From: Rhineura floridana
Taxonomy: Eukaryota > Chordata > Lepidosauria > Squamata > Rhineuridae
Reading direction: 5' to 3'
DNA length: 64,000 bases
Assembly: GCF_030035675.1 (NCBI RefSeq)
Contig: NC_084482.1
Location: 226,636,943 to 226,700,942 of the forward strand
The notes under the pieces are model-generated. The model saw only the letters and a program-made list of their open reading frames with translations. It was not told the DNA's origin and searched no databases. Shown here in pieces: positions 41,599 to 52,579 of this stretch. The stretch's first letter is position 1, and each line of letters opens with the position of its first letter. Both the position numbers and the translations under genes were made by a program.

Positions 41599-42234
41599 TG
41601 TGATGCGTCCTTCCCTGGCTCTCCCTGTCAGGTTCCTACCTGCTCGTGGTTACTGCCTGTCTCTAGGCACCACCAGGGACTCCACCAGTCCGGACCGCAC
41701 TCTCTTATGGTTTACCTATCCGCTCTAGCACAGATCTCAACAGATCCCCCTGCTAGGCAACCACCAGTAATGTCCCAATACTAGTATTCCCAGAGACTCT
41801 GAATACTGGTATTGTTATTCTCTTCACCGCTGCCACCATTTGTTACAGTTCCCCTTCAGCCTTGGTCATTACCTTACCCTCCCTTCTGGTCTGTGAAACC
41901 CCAGCCAAGGATCAGGCCTTTGGTAAACCAAATTAAGTATTTATTACAGATAACAAAGCTAACAAGATTAACAAGATTTCTTCTTAAGGCACATAAGCAT
42001 ATGGTTTTACTCAATACTAATCCGAACTCCACCTCCCTCCTGGCAAACAACTCTCTAAACCCCACCAAGCAACCCACTCAGTTCTCTTCTCCCCCCTGAT
42101 TCCACTCTCCCTCTTCCTTTTATACATTCAGCCATTTTAAACACTCAGCCAATCATCTCGCATTCTACTGCCCATTCACTCCCCCTCCTCTTTCACTCCA
42201 CTTACCATGTATACATTAATATAGGAACATCACA
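41599..42234 (-). repeat. 3' LTR of the Gmr1-like element
   Basis: 636 bp, TGTGATG...CATCACA ends. In transcript sense it has a TATA-like gtataaaagg (about 42,118) and an AATAAA (about 41,940), as expected for U3 and R. Very similar to the 50.2 kb LTR. Confidence 0.9.
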
Positions 42235-42250
42235 TTTCCCCCCCCTTAAA
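42235..42250 (-). other. Polypurine tract
   Basis: On the minus strand aaggggggggaaa abuts the 3' LTR. This is the plus-strand primer site and confirms that nothing else of pol follows RNase H. Confidence 0.85.
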
Positions 42251-42347
42251 CAACGGCAGAGTATTATTCCTGTTCCAGGATTTATACGTCGCGTTAACAA
42301 ATAAAAGTCTCTATGGGGAAAATGTCTTTCTTTGTTCCTCTGTCTGG

Positions 42348-43553
42348 TCACGTCACTGCAGTCCCAGCCACTTGCCTGGAAAGTCCATCGGCCAGTACAT
42401 TGTCCTTGCCTTTGATGAACTGGAAGTCCACTTGATAGTCCTGTAGGGCCCAGGACCACCTCTGCAGCATAGTGTTATGGTTTTTCATAGTCTGCAACCA
42501 TAACAAGGCCCGATGATCCGTAGTCACTGTGAATCTTCGTCCCCACACGTATGGGCGCAACTTGTTCAGTCCCCACACGACCGCTAGGCACTCCTTCTGG
42601 ACCGACGAATAGTTTTTCTCCCTCGGCGTCAGCTTGCGACTCAGGTACGCCACTGGATGTCTGGTGCCTTCTCTCTCCTGTAGCAAGACGACTCCCAGCA
42701 CCAGGTCCGACGCATCTGTAGCCACGATGAATGGTTTCTCATAGTCTGGTGCTATTAATATGGGTCCTTGGCACAAGGCTTGCTTCAGTAGATCAAAAGC
42801 CTTCTGACATTCATCCGTCCATACCACACGCTCAGAACACTTCTTCTTTGTCAACTCATGCAAGGGGGTTGCTATTTCCCCAAAATTTCTCACAAACTTC
42901 CTATAAAATCCAGCCACACCCAGAAATGCCCTTACTTGTTTTTTGGTTAAGGGGATCGGCCACGCTTGTATTGCCTCCACCTTGCTCCATAAGGGGGTGA
43001 TTTTCCCACTCCCCACCTTATGTCCTAAATAGATTACTTCCTTTAGTCCAAACTGGCATTTCTTAGCTTTTATTGTGAGGCCTGCTTTTCTTAAGGCCTC
43101 CAATACTGTTGTCAGGTGTTGGACATGCTCAGGCACCGACTGGCTAAAAATGGCCACGTCATCGATATAGGCCACTGCAAAATCTGACATGCCTCGCAAC
43201 ACAGTATTGATTAGCCTCTGAAATGAACTTGGTGAGTTCCTTAGTCCCATGGGTAAGGTCACAAACTCATATAACCCATCTGGTGTACTGAAGGCAGTTT
43301 TGGCTCCGGATTGCTCGTCTAGTTCCATTTGCCAAAATCCTTTACAGAGATCTAGTGTAGAGATAATGGTTGCTGCCCCCAATAACTCTAACATTGCGTC
43401 TACCCTAGGCATAGGATACACATCTGGGACAGTAATTTTATTGATTAGCCGATAATCAATGCAAAACCTTGTCGTTCCATCTTTTTTTGGAACCAGGACA
43501 ATACTTGAGGCCCAGGGACTGATGGATTCCCTGATCACTCCTAATTCCAGCAT
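42348..43553 (-). mobile_element. RT and RNase H part of the gypsy fossil
   Basis: Reverse transcriptase blocks ASSIVLVPKKDGTTRFCIDY, TLPMGLRNSPSSFQRLIN and the catalytic YIDDVAIFS are followed by the connection (LGHKVGSGKITP, FLGVAGFYRKFVRNF). RNase H comes next (VATDASDLVLGVVLLQ, TDHRALLWL, HNTMLQRW) and ends near DGLSRQVAGTAVT. The PPT and LTR then follow. A CR1 sits directly upstream, inside the RT domain. Confidence 0.9.
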
Positions 43554-43579
43554 ATCTTACACCTCCTTTTTGATCTCAT

Positions 43580-46500
43580 AAGAACATAAGAACATAAGAA
43601 GAGCCTGCTGGATCAGGCCAGTGGCCCATCTAGTCCAGCATCCTGTTCTCACAGTGGCCAACCAGTTGCCTGGGGGAAGCCCGCAAGCAGGACCCGAGTG
43701 CAAGAACACTCTCCCCTCCTGAGGCTTCCAGCAACTGGTTTTCAGAAGCATGCTGCCTCTGACTAGGGTGGCAGAGCACAGCCATCACAGCTAGTAGCCA
43801 TTGATAGCCCTGTCCTCCATGAATTTGTCTAATCTTCTTTTAAAGCCATCCAAGGTGGTGACCATTACTGCATCTTGTGGGAGCAAATTCCATAGTTTAA
43901 CTATGCGCTGAGTAAAGAAGTACTTCCTTTTGTCTGTCCTGAATCTTCCAACATTCAGCTTCTTTGAATGTCCACGAGTTCTAGTATTATGAGAGAGGGA
44001 GAAGAACTTTTCTCTATCCACTTTCTCAATGCCATGCATAATTTTATACACTTCTATCATGTCTCCTCTGACCCGCCTTTTCTCTAAACTAAAAAGCCTC
44101 AAATGCTGCAACCTTTCCTCGTAAGGGAGTCGCTCCATCCCCTTGATCATTCTGGTTGCCCTCTTCTGAACCTTTTCCAACTCTATAATATCCTTTTTGA
44201 GATGAGGCGACCAGAACTGTACACAGTATTCCAAATGCGGCCGCACCATAGATTTATACAACGGCATTATGATATCGGCTGTTTTATTTTCAATACCTTT
44301 CCTAATTATCGCTAGCATGGAATTTGCCTTTTTCACAGCTGCTGCACACTGGGTCGACATTTTCATCGTGCTGTCCACTACAACCCTGAGGTCTCTCTCC
44401 TGGTCGGTCACCGCCAGTTCAGACCCCATGAGCGTATATGTGAAATTAAGATTTTTTGCTCCAATATGCATAATTTTACACTTGTTTATATTGAATTGCA
44501 TTTGCCATTTTTCCGCCTATTCACGCAGTTTGGAGAGGTCTTTTTGGAGCTCTTCGCAATCCCTTTTTGTTTTAACAACCCTGAACAATTTAGTGTCGTC
44601 AGCAAACTTGGCCACTTCACTGCTCACTCCTAATTCTAGGTCATTAATGAACAAGTTGAAAAGTACAGGTCCCAATACCGATCCTTGAGGGACTCTACTT
44701 TCTACAGCCCTCCATTGGGAGAACTGTCCATTTATTCCTACTCTCTGCTTTCTGCTTCTTAACCAATTCCTTATCCACAAGAGGACCTCTCCTCTTATTC
44801 CATGACTGCTAAGCTTCCTCAGAAGCCTTTGGTGAGGTACCTTGTCAAACGCTTTTTGAAAGTCTAAGTACACTATGTCCACTGGATCACCTCTATCTAT
44901 ATGCTTGTTGACACTCTCAAAGAATTCTAATAGGTTACTGAGACAGGACTTCCCCTTGCAGAAGCCATGCTGGCTCTGCTTCAGCAAGGCTTGTTCTTCT
45001 ATGTGCTTAGTTAATCTAGCTTTAATCATACTTTCTACCAGTTTTCCAGGGACATAAGTTAAGCTAACTGGCCTGTAATTTCCGGGATCCCCTCTGGATC
45101 CCTTTTTGAAGATTGGCATTACATTTGCCACTTTCCAGTCCTCTGGCACGGAGGAGGACCCAAGGGACAAGTTACATATTTTAGTTAGCAGATCAGCAAT
45201 TTCACCTTTGAGTTCTTTGAGAACTCTCGGGTGGATGCCATCTGGGCCCGGTGATTTGTCAGTTTTTATATTGTCCATTAAGCTTAGAACTTCCTCTCTC
45301 GTTACCACTATTTGTCTCAGTTCCTCAGAATCCCTTCCTGCAAATGTTAGTTCAGGTTCAGGGATCTGCCCTATATCTTCCACTGTGAAGACAGATGCAA
45401 AAAATTCATTTAGCTTCTCTGCAATCTCCTTATCGTTCTTTAGTACACCTTTGACTCCCTTATCATCCAAGGGTCCAATCGTCTCCCTAGATGGTCTCCT
45501 GCTTTGAGTGTATTTATAGAATTTTTTGTTGTTGGTTTTTATGTTCTTAGCAATGTGCTCCTCAAATTCTTTTTTAGCATCCCTTATTGTCTTCTTGCAT
45601 TTCTTTTGCCAGAGTTTGTGTTCTTTTTTATTTTCTTCATTCGGACAAGACTTCCATTTTTTGAAGTAAGACTTTTTGCCTCTAAGAGCTTCCTTGACTT
45701 TGCTCAACCATGCTGGCATCTTTTTGGCCCTGGCGGTACCTTTTCTGATCTGCGGTATGTACTCCAGTTGAGCATCTAATATAGTGTTTTTAAACAACTT
45801 CCAAGCATTTTCGAGTGATGTGACCCTCTGGACTTTGTTTTTCAGCTTTCTTTTTACCAATCCCCTCATTTTTGTGAAGTTTCCTCTTTTGAAGTCAAAT
45901 GTGACTGTGTTGGATTTTCTTGGCAATTGGCCAGTTACATGTATGTTTAATTTAATAGCACTGTGGTCACTGCTCCCAATCGGTTCAACAACACTTACAT
46001 CTCGCACCAGGTCCTGGTCGCCACTGAGGATTAAGTCCAGGGTTGCCGTCCCTCTGGTTGGTTCCATGACCAACTGGTCTAGGGAATAGTCATTTAGAAT
46101 ATCTAGAAACTTTGCTTCTTTGTCATGACTGGAACACATATGCAGCCAGTCTATGTCCGGGTAGTTGAAGTCACCCATTACTACCACATTTCCTAGTTTG
46201 GATGCTTCCTCAATTTCATATCTCATCTCCAGGTCTCCCTGAGCATTTTGATCAGGGGGACGATAGATCGTTCCCAGTATTAAGTCCCTCCTGGGGATGG
46301 TATCACTACCCACAATGATTCTGTGGAGGAGTCTGCCTCTTTTGGGGTTTCGAGCTTGCTGGATTCAATGCCTTCTTTCACGTATAGAGCGACTCCGCCA
46401 CCAATACGTCCTTCCCTGTCCTTCCGATATAGTTTATATCCAGGGATAACCGTATCCCACTGGTTTTCTCCATTCCACCAGGTCTCCGTTATGCTCACTA

Positions 46501-47192
46501 TATCAATGCTCACCTCTAAGACCAAGCACTCCAGTTCTCCCATCTTGGTTCGCAGGCTCCTAGCATTAGCGTACAGGCACTTGTAAGCAGTGTCTCTCTT
46601 CAAGTGTCTTTGGCACTTGTGGTTAGGCCTGTGGTAATTTTGCTCTTCTGAATTTATATCCTGTGCCCCTGCTCTCACAATGCCTACTTCTAGGCCTACC
46701 CCTTTTAAAAATTCATAATTTCTTTGGTTTTTATCCCAGGGGGGAGGTTTATTCCGAACCGGACCTTTCTCAGCTGCTGTCGGGTTTCCCCCCTCAGTCA
46801 GTTTAAAAGCTGCTCTGCCACCTTTTTAATTTTAAGTGCCAGCAGTCTGGTTCCATTCTGGTTCAAGTGGAGCCCGTCCCTTTTGTACAGGCCCGGCTTG
46901 TCCCAAAATGTTCCCCAGTGCCTAACAAATCCAAACCCTTCCACCCGACACCATCGTCTCATCCATGCATTGAGACTGCGAAGCTGGGCCTGTCTGGCTG
47001 GTCCTGCGCGTGGAACCGGTAGCATTTCAGAGAAAGCCACCTTGGAGGTCCTGGCTTTCAGCATCCTACCTAGCAACCTAAATTTTGCTTCCAGGACCTC
47101 ACGGCTGCATTTCCCCATGTCGTTGTTGCCAACGTGCACCACGACCACTGACTCCTTCCCAGCACTGTCTACCGAACTATCTAAACTATCTG
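43580..47192 (-). mobile_element. CR1 LINE inserted in the gypsy element, nearly full ORF2
   Basis: 3.6 kb between 6-bp repeats tctcat (43,574-43,579 and 47,193-47,198). It begins inside ORF1, whose esterase-like end is visible (VVVVHVGNNDMG, then RDGLHLNQNGTRLLALKI; stop at 46,798). ORF2 starts at 46,678 with endonuclease blocks YANARSLRTKM and SITETWW; a frameshift near 46,300 passes to the longer frame (VVMGDFNYPDIDW, GSSDHSAI). RT follows (KSPGPDGIHP, LDFQKAFDKVP, FADDTK), broken by a TAG at 44,517 in place of a Trp codon, then continuing at 44,501-43,791. The 3' end carries agaacataag repeats. It is younger than the gypsy insertion. Confidence 0.9.
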
Positions 47193-47199
47193 TCTCATT

Positions 47200-48130
47200 C
47201 AAAACTTTCCCATTCACATGGTACGTAACAGATCTGATTGGGGCATGATCTCCAGTATCAATGGAATGTATAACTGTACTGGTTCGGCCAGGTTTGTTGC
47301 TAAAGAGATTTCTATAGGTTTTCAAAACTCTCAGAATCTCCTCTTTTACTTCCTCCTTCACCTCCTCTGACCATTCCACTTGATCTACCCCTCCTTTGTC
47401 TTTGCTTTCCTGTACCAAATCTGGAAGTTCAGGCCCACTTCCCTCAGGGAATAAGGTAACTTGCAACACCTGTGCATCCCTGGTATGGTAAGGCTTCAAC
47501 ATATTTACATGAACCACTTTGCTTTTGTTTAATTGGTCTGTGGTAATTACATACGTCACTGTGTCAAGCCTTTCTCTGATGGTATATGGTCCTTCCCAGT
47601 TGGCCTGTAATTTGTCATGTTTCCTGGGTATGAACGCCATAACCATATCTCCCACATCATACACACGTTCCCTGGCTGTTCCGTCATACCAGTAACGTTG
47701 CTTCTCCTGTGCTTGACTCAAATTCTTTTCCACCACCTCCATCATTGATGTTAATTTATTGTGGAATTCCAATACAAAATCTACTACAGATGTTTTGTAC
47801 TCTCCCAGGGTTCCTTCCCATGAATTTTTTAATAGTTCCAAAGGTCCCCTCACTTTTCTAGTGAACATGAGTTCAATGGGTGAGAAGCCTGTTGACTCTT
47901 GAGGGACTTTTCTATATGCAAATAAGAAGCATCCCATCATGCCCTTCAAAACTCCATTAAATCTGGTTCTGTATTTGCTAGGTACTATCAATTGCTTCTC
48001 TGGTTCACATTCATCCTTTCTCTCAGCAGGCATCCACAGTCTATATAAAATCCCATTCTCACACTGATTCCTCAGTTTGTCAGTGAAAGGAATCTGTTGG
48101 GTCAGAGCTTGTTCCTTTATCTGCTTCAAA
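47200..48130 (-). mobile_element. Integrase part and RT beginning of the gypsy fossil
   Basis: Integrase-type blocks are visible: VPQESTGFSPIELMFTRKVR (end of the core), then GDMVMAFIPRKHDKLQANWE and GPYTIRERLDTVTYVI (C-terminal, chromo-like/GPY region). The start of the RT module (FSNKPGRTSTVIHSIDTGDH, then APIR) follows at about 47,220-47,310. Integrase therefore precedes RT on the coding strand. The RT beginning is cut by the CR1. Confidence 0.75.
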
Positions 48131-49108
48131 CATATCTTTTTGCAGCTCTTCCCTGAATTGATCTGCTTCTTCCCCAGAGACCACTTGATACAGTTTGTCT
48201 TCTTCAGCAGGCCTGCTAGTGGTTGCTATGGTGACCTGAGGCTGGTTAACAGATTCCACCCTGTTTGTTTCAGCCCCCCTTAATATGGCTTCTTTTTCTC
48301 TGCCAATTTGCTGTCTGGTCACTACATAGATCTTTTCTTGGGTGCCCATTACATTCCTTCCCAGTATTACTGGTTCTTGTTGCTGGGCATTAATGCCTAC
48401 TTTATATCGGCCCTCTCGGCCTCTCCAAGTCATTTCCACCAGGGCCACAGGCAAACTTTCTGGTTGACCCCTCACTCCTTGGATAGTCACAGTTTCCTGA
48501 GGTAATATTACCTCAGATTTTATTAAATCTGGCTTCAGTAATGTCTGAGCGGCACCAGTATCAAGCAATGCCCAATAATTTGCCCCTTGTACACTCACTT
48601 CCTCTCTCAGACTTGAATCAAGGTCTGTTACGTCTGTCCAGTTTATCTGGCAGAACTGAACCTTTTTCGCTGTTTCTAAAGCCTTGGACTCTGTTTTCAC
48701 TGCCCTTGTCTGAGCAGGATTACTAATGGGGTTGGCAACCTCACATTGAAATCGTAGGTGCCCCGGTCTACCACATTTGTAGCATAATTTCTCCTCACTT
48801 TTAGGGTACACAGATCCACTCTGGGGTGTCCTGTGCCCTTCAGATTTTACTGGAGGACTCACTCGCTGTGGTACCACATCCCTTCTGCCAGCATTATATG
48901 GTCTGGGTTTAAACTCTCTCGATGTTTTCCCCACCCAGCCAGTTCTGTTGGAGGCGAAGTGATCCGCCAGCTCTGCGGCCTCCTGCACCGATGTAGGGGA
49001 ACGGTCTTTGACCAGGAGCCTTATTTCTGGTGGTAACTGATGGTATAATTGATCCAATATCATGAGGTTTTTCACCTCCTCCACAGACTGAGCTTTGGCA
49101 CTACTCAT
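48080..49108 (-). mobile_element. Gag C-terminal, zinc knuckle and protease parts
   Basis: A SCAN-like capsid block (SVEEVKNLMILDQLYHQLPP, then VQEAAELADHF) is followed by a CCHC knuckle (CYKCGRPGHLRFQC) and an aspartic protease start (YWALLDTGAAQTLL, with the DTGA catalytic triplet), then a V(I)LGRN-type block (EPVILGRNVMG). The order is gag, NC, PR. Confidence 0.85.
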
Positions 49109-49165
49109 CTACTTTCCAAATATATCCATCAATTTTGCTCCCAGTTCCACAAAAGACCTCCCTGT

Positions 49166-49952
49166 CTATATCTGGCAGTTTCTGAAAAGCTTTCTAAAAT
49201 AATCAGGCCCCAGTCTGAATCTTTTAAACACTGCTTCTTTGAATTCAGCATAGGTGACGGGCCTGTCTGAGGGGAAATATTGGTATACGTCAGCCAATTC
49301 CCCTTTAATCAGGTTTGATAAATACTGCATGTATTTATCTTCAGGTAGCCCCCACAACTGAGCTGCTTTTTCAAAGGTGCTGAGGTAAATTTGAGGATCT
49401 TGACCAGGCTCATAGACAGCAAAGTCCTTTGGAGTAATTTTTATTTTTGCTCCATCTCTGTCTTTCCTTGTCTCCTCAGAGTGAAATTTCTCTCTATCAA
49501 ATTTTAACTTTTCTACTTGTAATTCAGCATCCAATGCTCGTTGCTTCTCCCTCTCCTCAAACCCCAATCTCATTCTCTCAATTTCCAACTCCCTCTGTTT
49601 TTCCTTCTCTGCACCTTCCATCCTCAATCTCTGTTTCCATCTTCAACTTCTCAATTTCCAGCTCCCTCTGCTTATCTTTTTCTTCCGTTTCAAAGACCCT
49701 CTGCTTGTCTTTTTCCTCAGTCTCCCTCCTCAACTTCTCTCTCAAATACTCTATATAAGCGGGATTGCTTAAGTATCCTTCTGGGATCTCTTCCCTGACA
49801 GGTTGTTTTTGCTGGGCAGTAGCAAATCCTATAAGTGCTACCCTCAATTCATCTACCCCTTTACCCTCGTGAGGTAAATTGAATGTTATGCACTTCTCCA
49901 CCAGCTCCTCTCTTTTCATTTTTATATATTCAGCCATGGTGTTTGAGTTCAC
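49166..49952 (-). mobile_element. Gag N-terminal part of the gypsy fossil
   Basis: Residues from MAEYIKMKREELVEKC onward give a SAP-like start (KGVDELRVALIGFA), then a long Glu/Lys/Arg-rich coiled coil (EKDKQRELEIEKLKMETEIE). After it comes the capsid start (YEPGQDPQIYLSTFEKAAQL, YAEFKEAVFKRFRLGPDYF). Long coiled coils before capsid are common in this group. Confidence 0.75.
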
Positions 49953-50147
49953 TCACTCTTTGCCACACACTCTTTGCCAGTCACTCTCACAAGTAATCTT
50001 GTTTTGTTATTTCTGTTTGCCACACCACTGTTCTGGATTCTCTAGTATTTGTATCTCACTGCTACAGCCAACACCTGTGACGTAGTCTCCTTTGTCACCA
50101 CGTGTCTTTGGGACTCTCTTTGGTTCGTATCTGGATTCTCTGTTGTT

Positions 50148-50171
50148 CGTATCCCGCCGCTACTGCCACCA
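50148..50171 (-). other. Primer binding site
   Basis: Two bases after the 5' LTR the minus strand reads tggtggcagtagcggcggga. This resembles the complement of the 3' end of a tRNA-Leu (tggtggcag identical in the UAG type, then near-matches). The tRNA assignment is from memory of vertebrate tRNA-Leu ends. Confidence 0.6.
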
Positions 50172-50173
50172 CC

Positions 50174-50818
50174 TGTGAGGCGTCCTTCCCTGGCTCTCCC
50201 TGTCAGGTTCCTACCTGCGCGTGGTTACTGCCTGTCTCTAGGCACCACCAGGGACTCCACCAGTCCGGACCGCACTCTCTTATGGTTTACCTATCCGCTC
50301 TAGCACAGATCTCAACAGATCTCCCTGCTAGGCAACCACCAGTAACGTCCCAATACTAGTATTCCCAGAGACTCTGAATACTGGTATTGTTATTCTCTTC
50401 ACCATTTGTTACAGCCACCATTTGTTACAGTTCCCCTTCAGCCTTGGTCATTACCTTACCCTCCCTTCTGGTCTGTGAAACCCCAGCCAAGGATCAGGCC
50501 TTTGGTAAACCAAATTAAGTATTTATTACAGATAACAAAGCTAACAAGATTAACAAGATTAACAAGATTTCTTCTTAAGGCACATATGGTTTTACTCAAT
50601 ACTAATCCGAACTCCACCTCCCTCCTGGCAAACAACTCTCAAACCCCACCAAGCAACCCACTCAGTTCTCTTCTCCCCCCCGATTCCACTCTCCCTCTTC
50701 CTTTTATACATTCAGCCATTTTAAACACTCAGCCAATCATCTCGCATTCTACTGCCCATTCACTCCCCCTCCTCTTTCACTCCACTTACCATGTATACAT
50801 TAATATAGGAACATCACA
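50174..50818 (-). repeat. 5' LTR of the Gmr1-like element
   Basis: 645 bp, TGTGAGG...CATCACA ends, same internal landmarks as the 3' LTR. The small length difference is due to short tandem indels. Flanking 5 bp gaccc pairs with gacac on the other side. Confidence 0.9.
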
Positions 50819-51279
50819 GACCCCTATGACAGAAACACATTGATCCAGCTGGGAAAGCCTGTCAGAACAAAACAAGTTTTTTGCTTCCAGAAAATACAAT
50901 TAGGGGACACCTGTCACACCTTGAAAAAAATGTTATTCCACAGAACAAAGACAACCACACAACACCAGTGTGTAGAGCAGCTTAGTGTATTATTTTAATG
51001 ATGAATACAAATATGTGTATAAGAATCATACTGGATATCTCAAAAGGGGAAAAGTGTGCTATAAATGTATTTATTTTTGTAAACTGGTCACATTTCAATT
51101 CATACACACTCTTCAGGGATCTACAAAACATTCCTCAAAGCCCTACAATGCAGCCTGCTCCAACCCTAGTGCCCTTCAGATATTGCTTGATTAGAGTTCC
51201 CATCATTCCTGACATGGAAGTGCTGGCTGGGACTGATCAGAGTTGGAGTCTCAACAATCTCAAGTTGGTGAGGCTCATT
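50819..51279. other. No recognised gene
   Basis: Unassigned sequence; 51,150-51,280 (tagtgcccttcagatattgc, atcattcctgacat) resembles a degraded hAT-like MITE half. Confidence 0.3.
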
Positions 51280-51545
51280 TAACATGAACATGTTCAGTGT
51301 CATTGGCCCCGTTCTCTGGAATGCTTTGCCAACAAGATTCAGCAGGCACCTTCTGTTTTAACGTTTAAATGCCTGCTGAAACCTTTTCTGTTCCATCAGG
51401 CTTATGCAGGTAGTTAAAGAAGACGTCTCTTCGCAATAGTTGACCTTGTTTTTGCTGTATTTTTAAAGGTGTTTATTATAAGGTGTTTATTTGTTGTAAA
51501 CTGCCTTGATATTTTTTTGAAATGAAATAGTGATATATCAATATG
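51280..51545 (+). mobile_element. L2 LINE 3' end
   Basis: tctggaatgctttgccaaca and a T-rich UTR with ttgttgtaaactgccttgat. Confidence 0.5.
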
Positions 51546-51795
51546 TTATGGTTTATTTCTAGGCCGCCTTTTGGCCAAAAAGGCCCCCAAGGCAGCTTAC
51601 ACACAAGGAGAGAAACACAAATACAAATAAAAACAATGCATTTTACAAAAATTCAAGCCAACAATATCCTAGCATTTCCAAAAAGCGACAACAGCTAGAA
51701 ACCAAAAGCGCTCATCTTCCTGATGAAGGACAGTCCCCAGAAAAATGTCACTAAGAGCAGGGGTGAGGGGGCAAAGCAGGTGGAAAAGCTTGCCC
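51546..51795. repeat. Dispersed repeat, copy 1 (pair with 57.2 kb)
   Basis: It shares over 200 bp in the same orientation with 57,201-57,480: tttatttctaggccgccttt, aaaagcgacaacagctagaa, cttcctgatgaaggacagtc. Probably a LINE 3' end read in antisense; not identified. Confidence 0.65.
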
Positions 51796-51799
51796 CTTG

Positions 51800-52045
51800 A
51801 TGGTCCGAGCACAGTCTATGTGCTTTCAAGTCGATTATGACTTATGACCACCCTATGAATCGGTGACCGCCCAGAGCATCTGTCATGAACCACATTGCAT
51901 TTTGGATACTCTGTTCATAGGGTTTTCGTGGTATGAGGTATTCGGAGGTCTGGATGCATCTTAGTCTGGTGTCTCAGTTTTGACCATTCTGCCTTGGGTG
52001 CTCCTGCTAAGAGTCTAGGCTCTCAGTCTAGACTCCTGACGGCAT
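51800..52045 (-). mobile_element. Bov-B LINE fragments
   Basis: The minus strand ends in a Bov-B-like terminus (cataatcgacttgaaagcac) preceded by Bov-B 5' UTR-like sequence (gagacaccagactaagatgc), as at 3.15-3.3 kb. An internally deleted copy. Confidence 0.6.
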
Positions 52046-52579
52046 TGCCCTCAGCTTCTTCAACACACAAAAATAAATAAATAAAGCTTCTGGAGAACAC
52101 GAGGTTGAGGAAAGCAGATTCAGAGAATTGCTTAATGTCTGTCATTTTGATATAGCAATGAATGTGATGTGTCTAATTCCAGCAGGAGGAGAATTAAAGC
52201 AAAGAAGAATTCCTCTGTGAGAAACAGATTTGTTAGAGACACATACTTGAAGGAAGGGCTTGCTGTCTCCAAGTGACGCATACTTGAAGGAAGGGCTTGC
52301 TGTCTCCAGCAGCTTTACGGGACAAGATGAAGTCCTGTTCGATCTTTGCCTCACTTCATCCCTCGGTCTGCGCATTGCAATGTGTGTGTGTCTGTGCGCG
52401 TGCGCATGTGCATGCATGTGTGCATGTGCGCTTCGCCTTCCATGTATTTCTGGATCAGTGTGGAGCCCACTCCAGAATATGTATATATTAAAAATCCCTA
52501 CTAGAAGCCATGGTTCCAGGCTAGATTCTGGTGGGAAATTCTTCCCTATCCATAATGTGCTGAGAATCAGATGCCATCT

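Larger units (their letters stand above)
41599..50818 (-). mobile_element. Ty3/gypsy LTR retrotransposon with Gmr1-like gene order (fossil)
   Basis: It is bounded by two LTRs (41,599-42,234 and 50,174-50,818) that start TGTGA and end TCACA, with 5-bp flanks gacac and gaccc. On the minus strand the order is 5' LTR, PBS, gag with a CCHC knuckle, protease, integrase, reverse transcriptase, RNase H, PPT, 3' LTR. Integrase before RT is the order of Ty1/copia, and within Ty3/gypsy it marks the Gmr1-like group; an internal rearrangement is the alternative. By eye the LTRs differ at about five bases plus a few small indels, i.e. near 1 percent, so the insertion is young (probably some millions of years). 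It is broken, with several breaks besides the 3.6 kb CR1 insertion, and is a fossil. Confidence 0.8.

Noticed and set aside
41599-50818. Retrovirus with an envelope, or a Polinton
   Set aside because: RNase H is followed directly by the PPT and LTR with no envelope-like frame; LTRs, PBS and RT exclude a Polinton.
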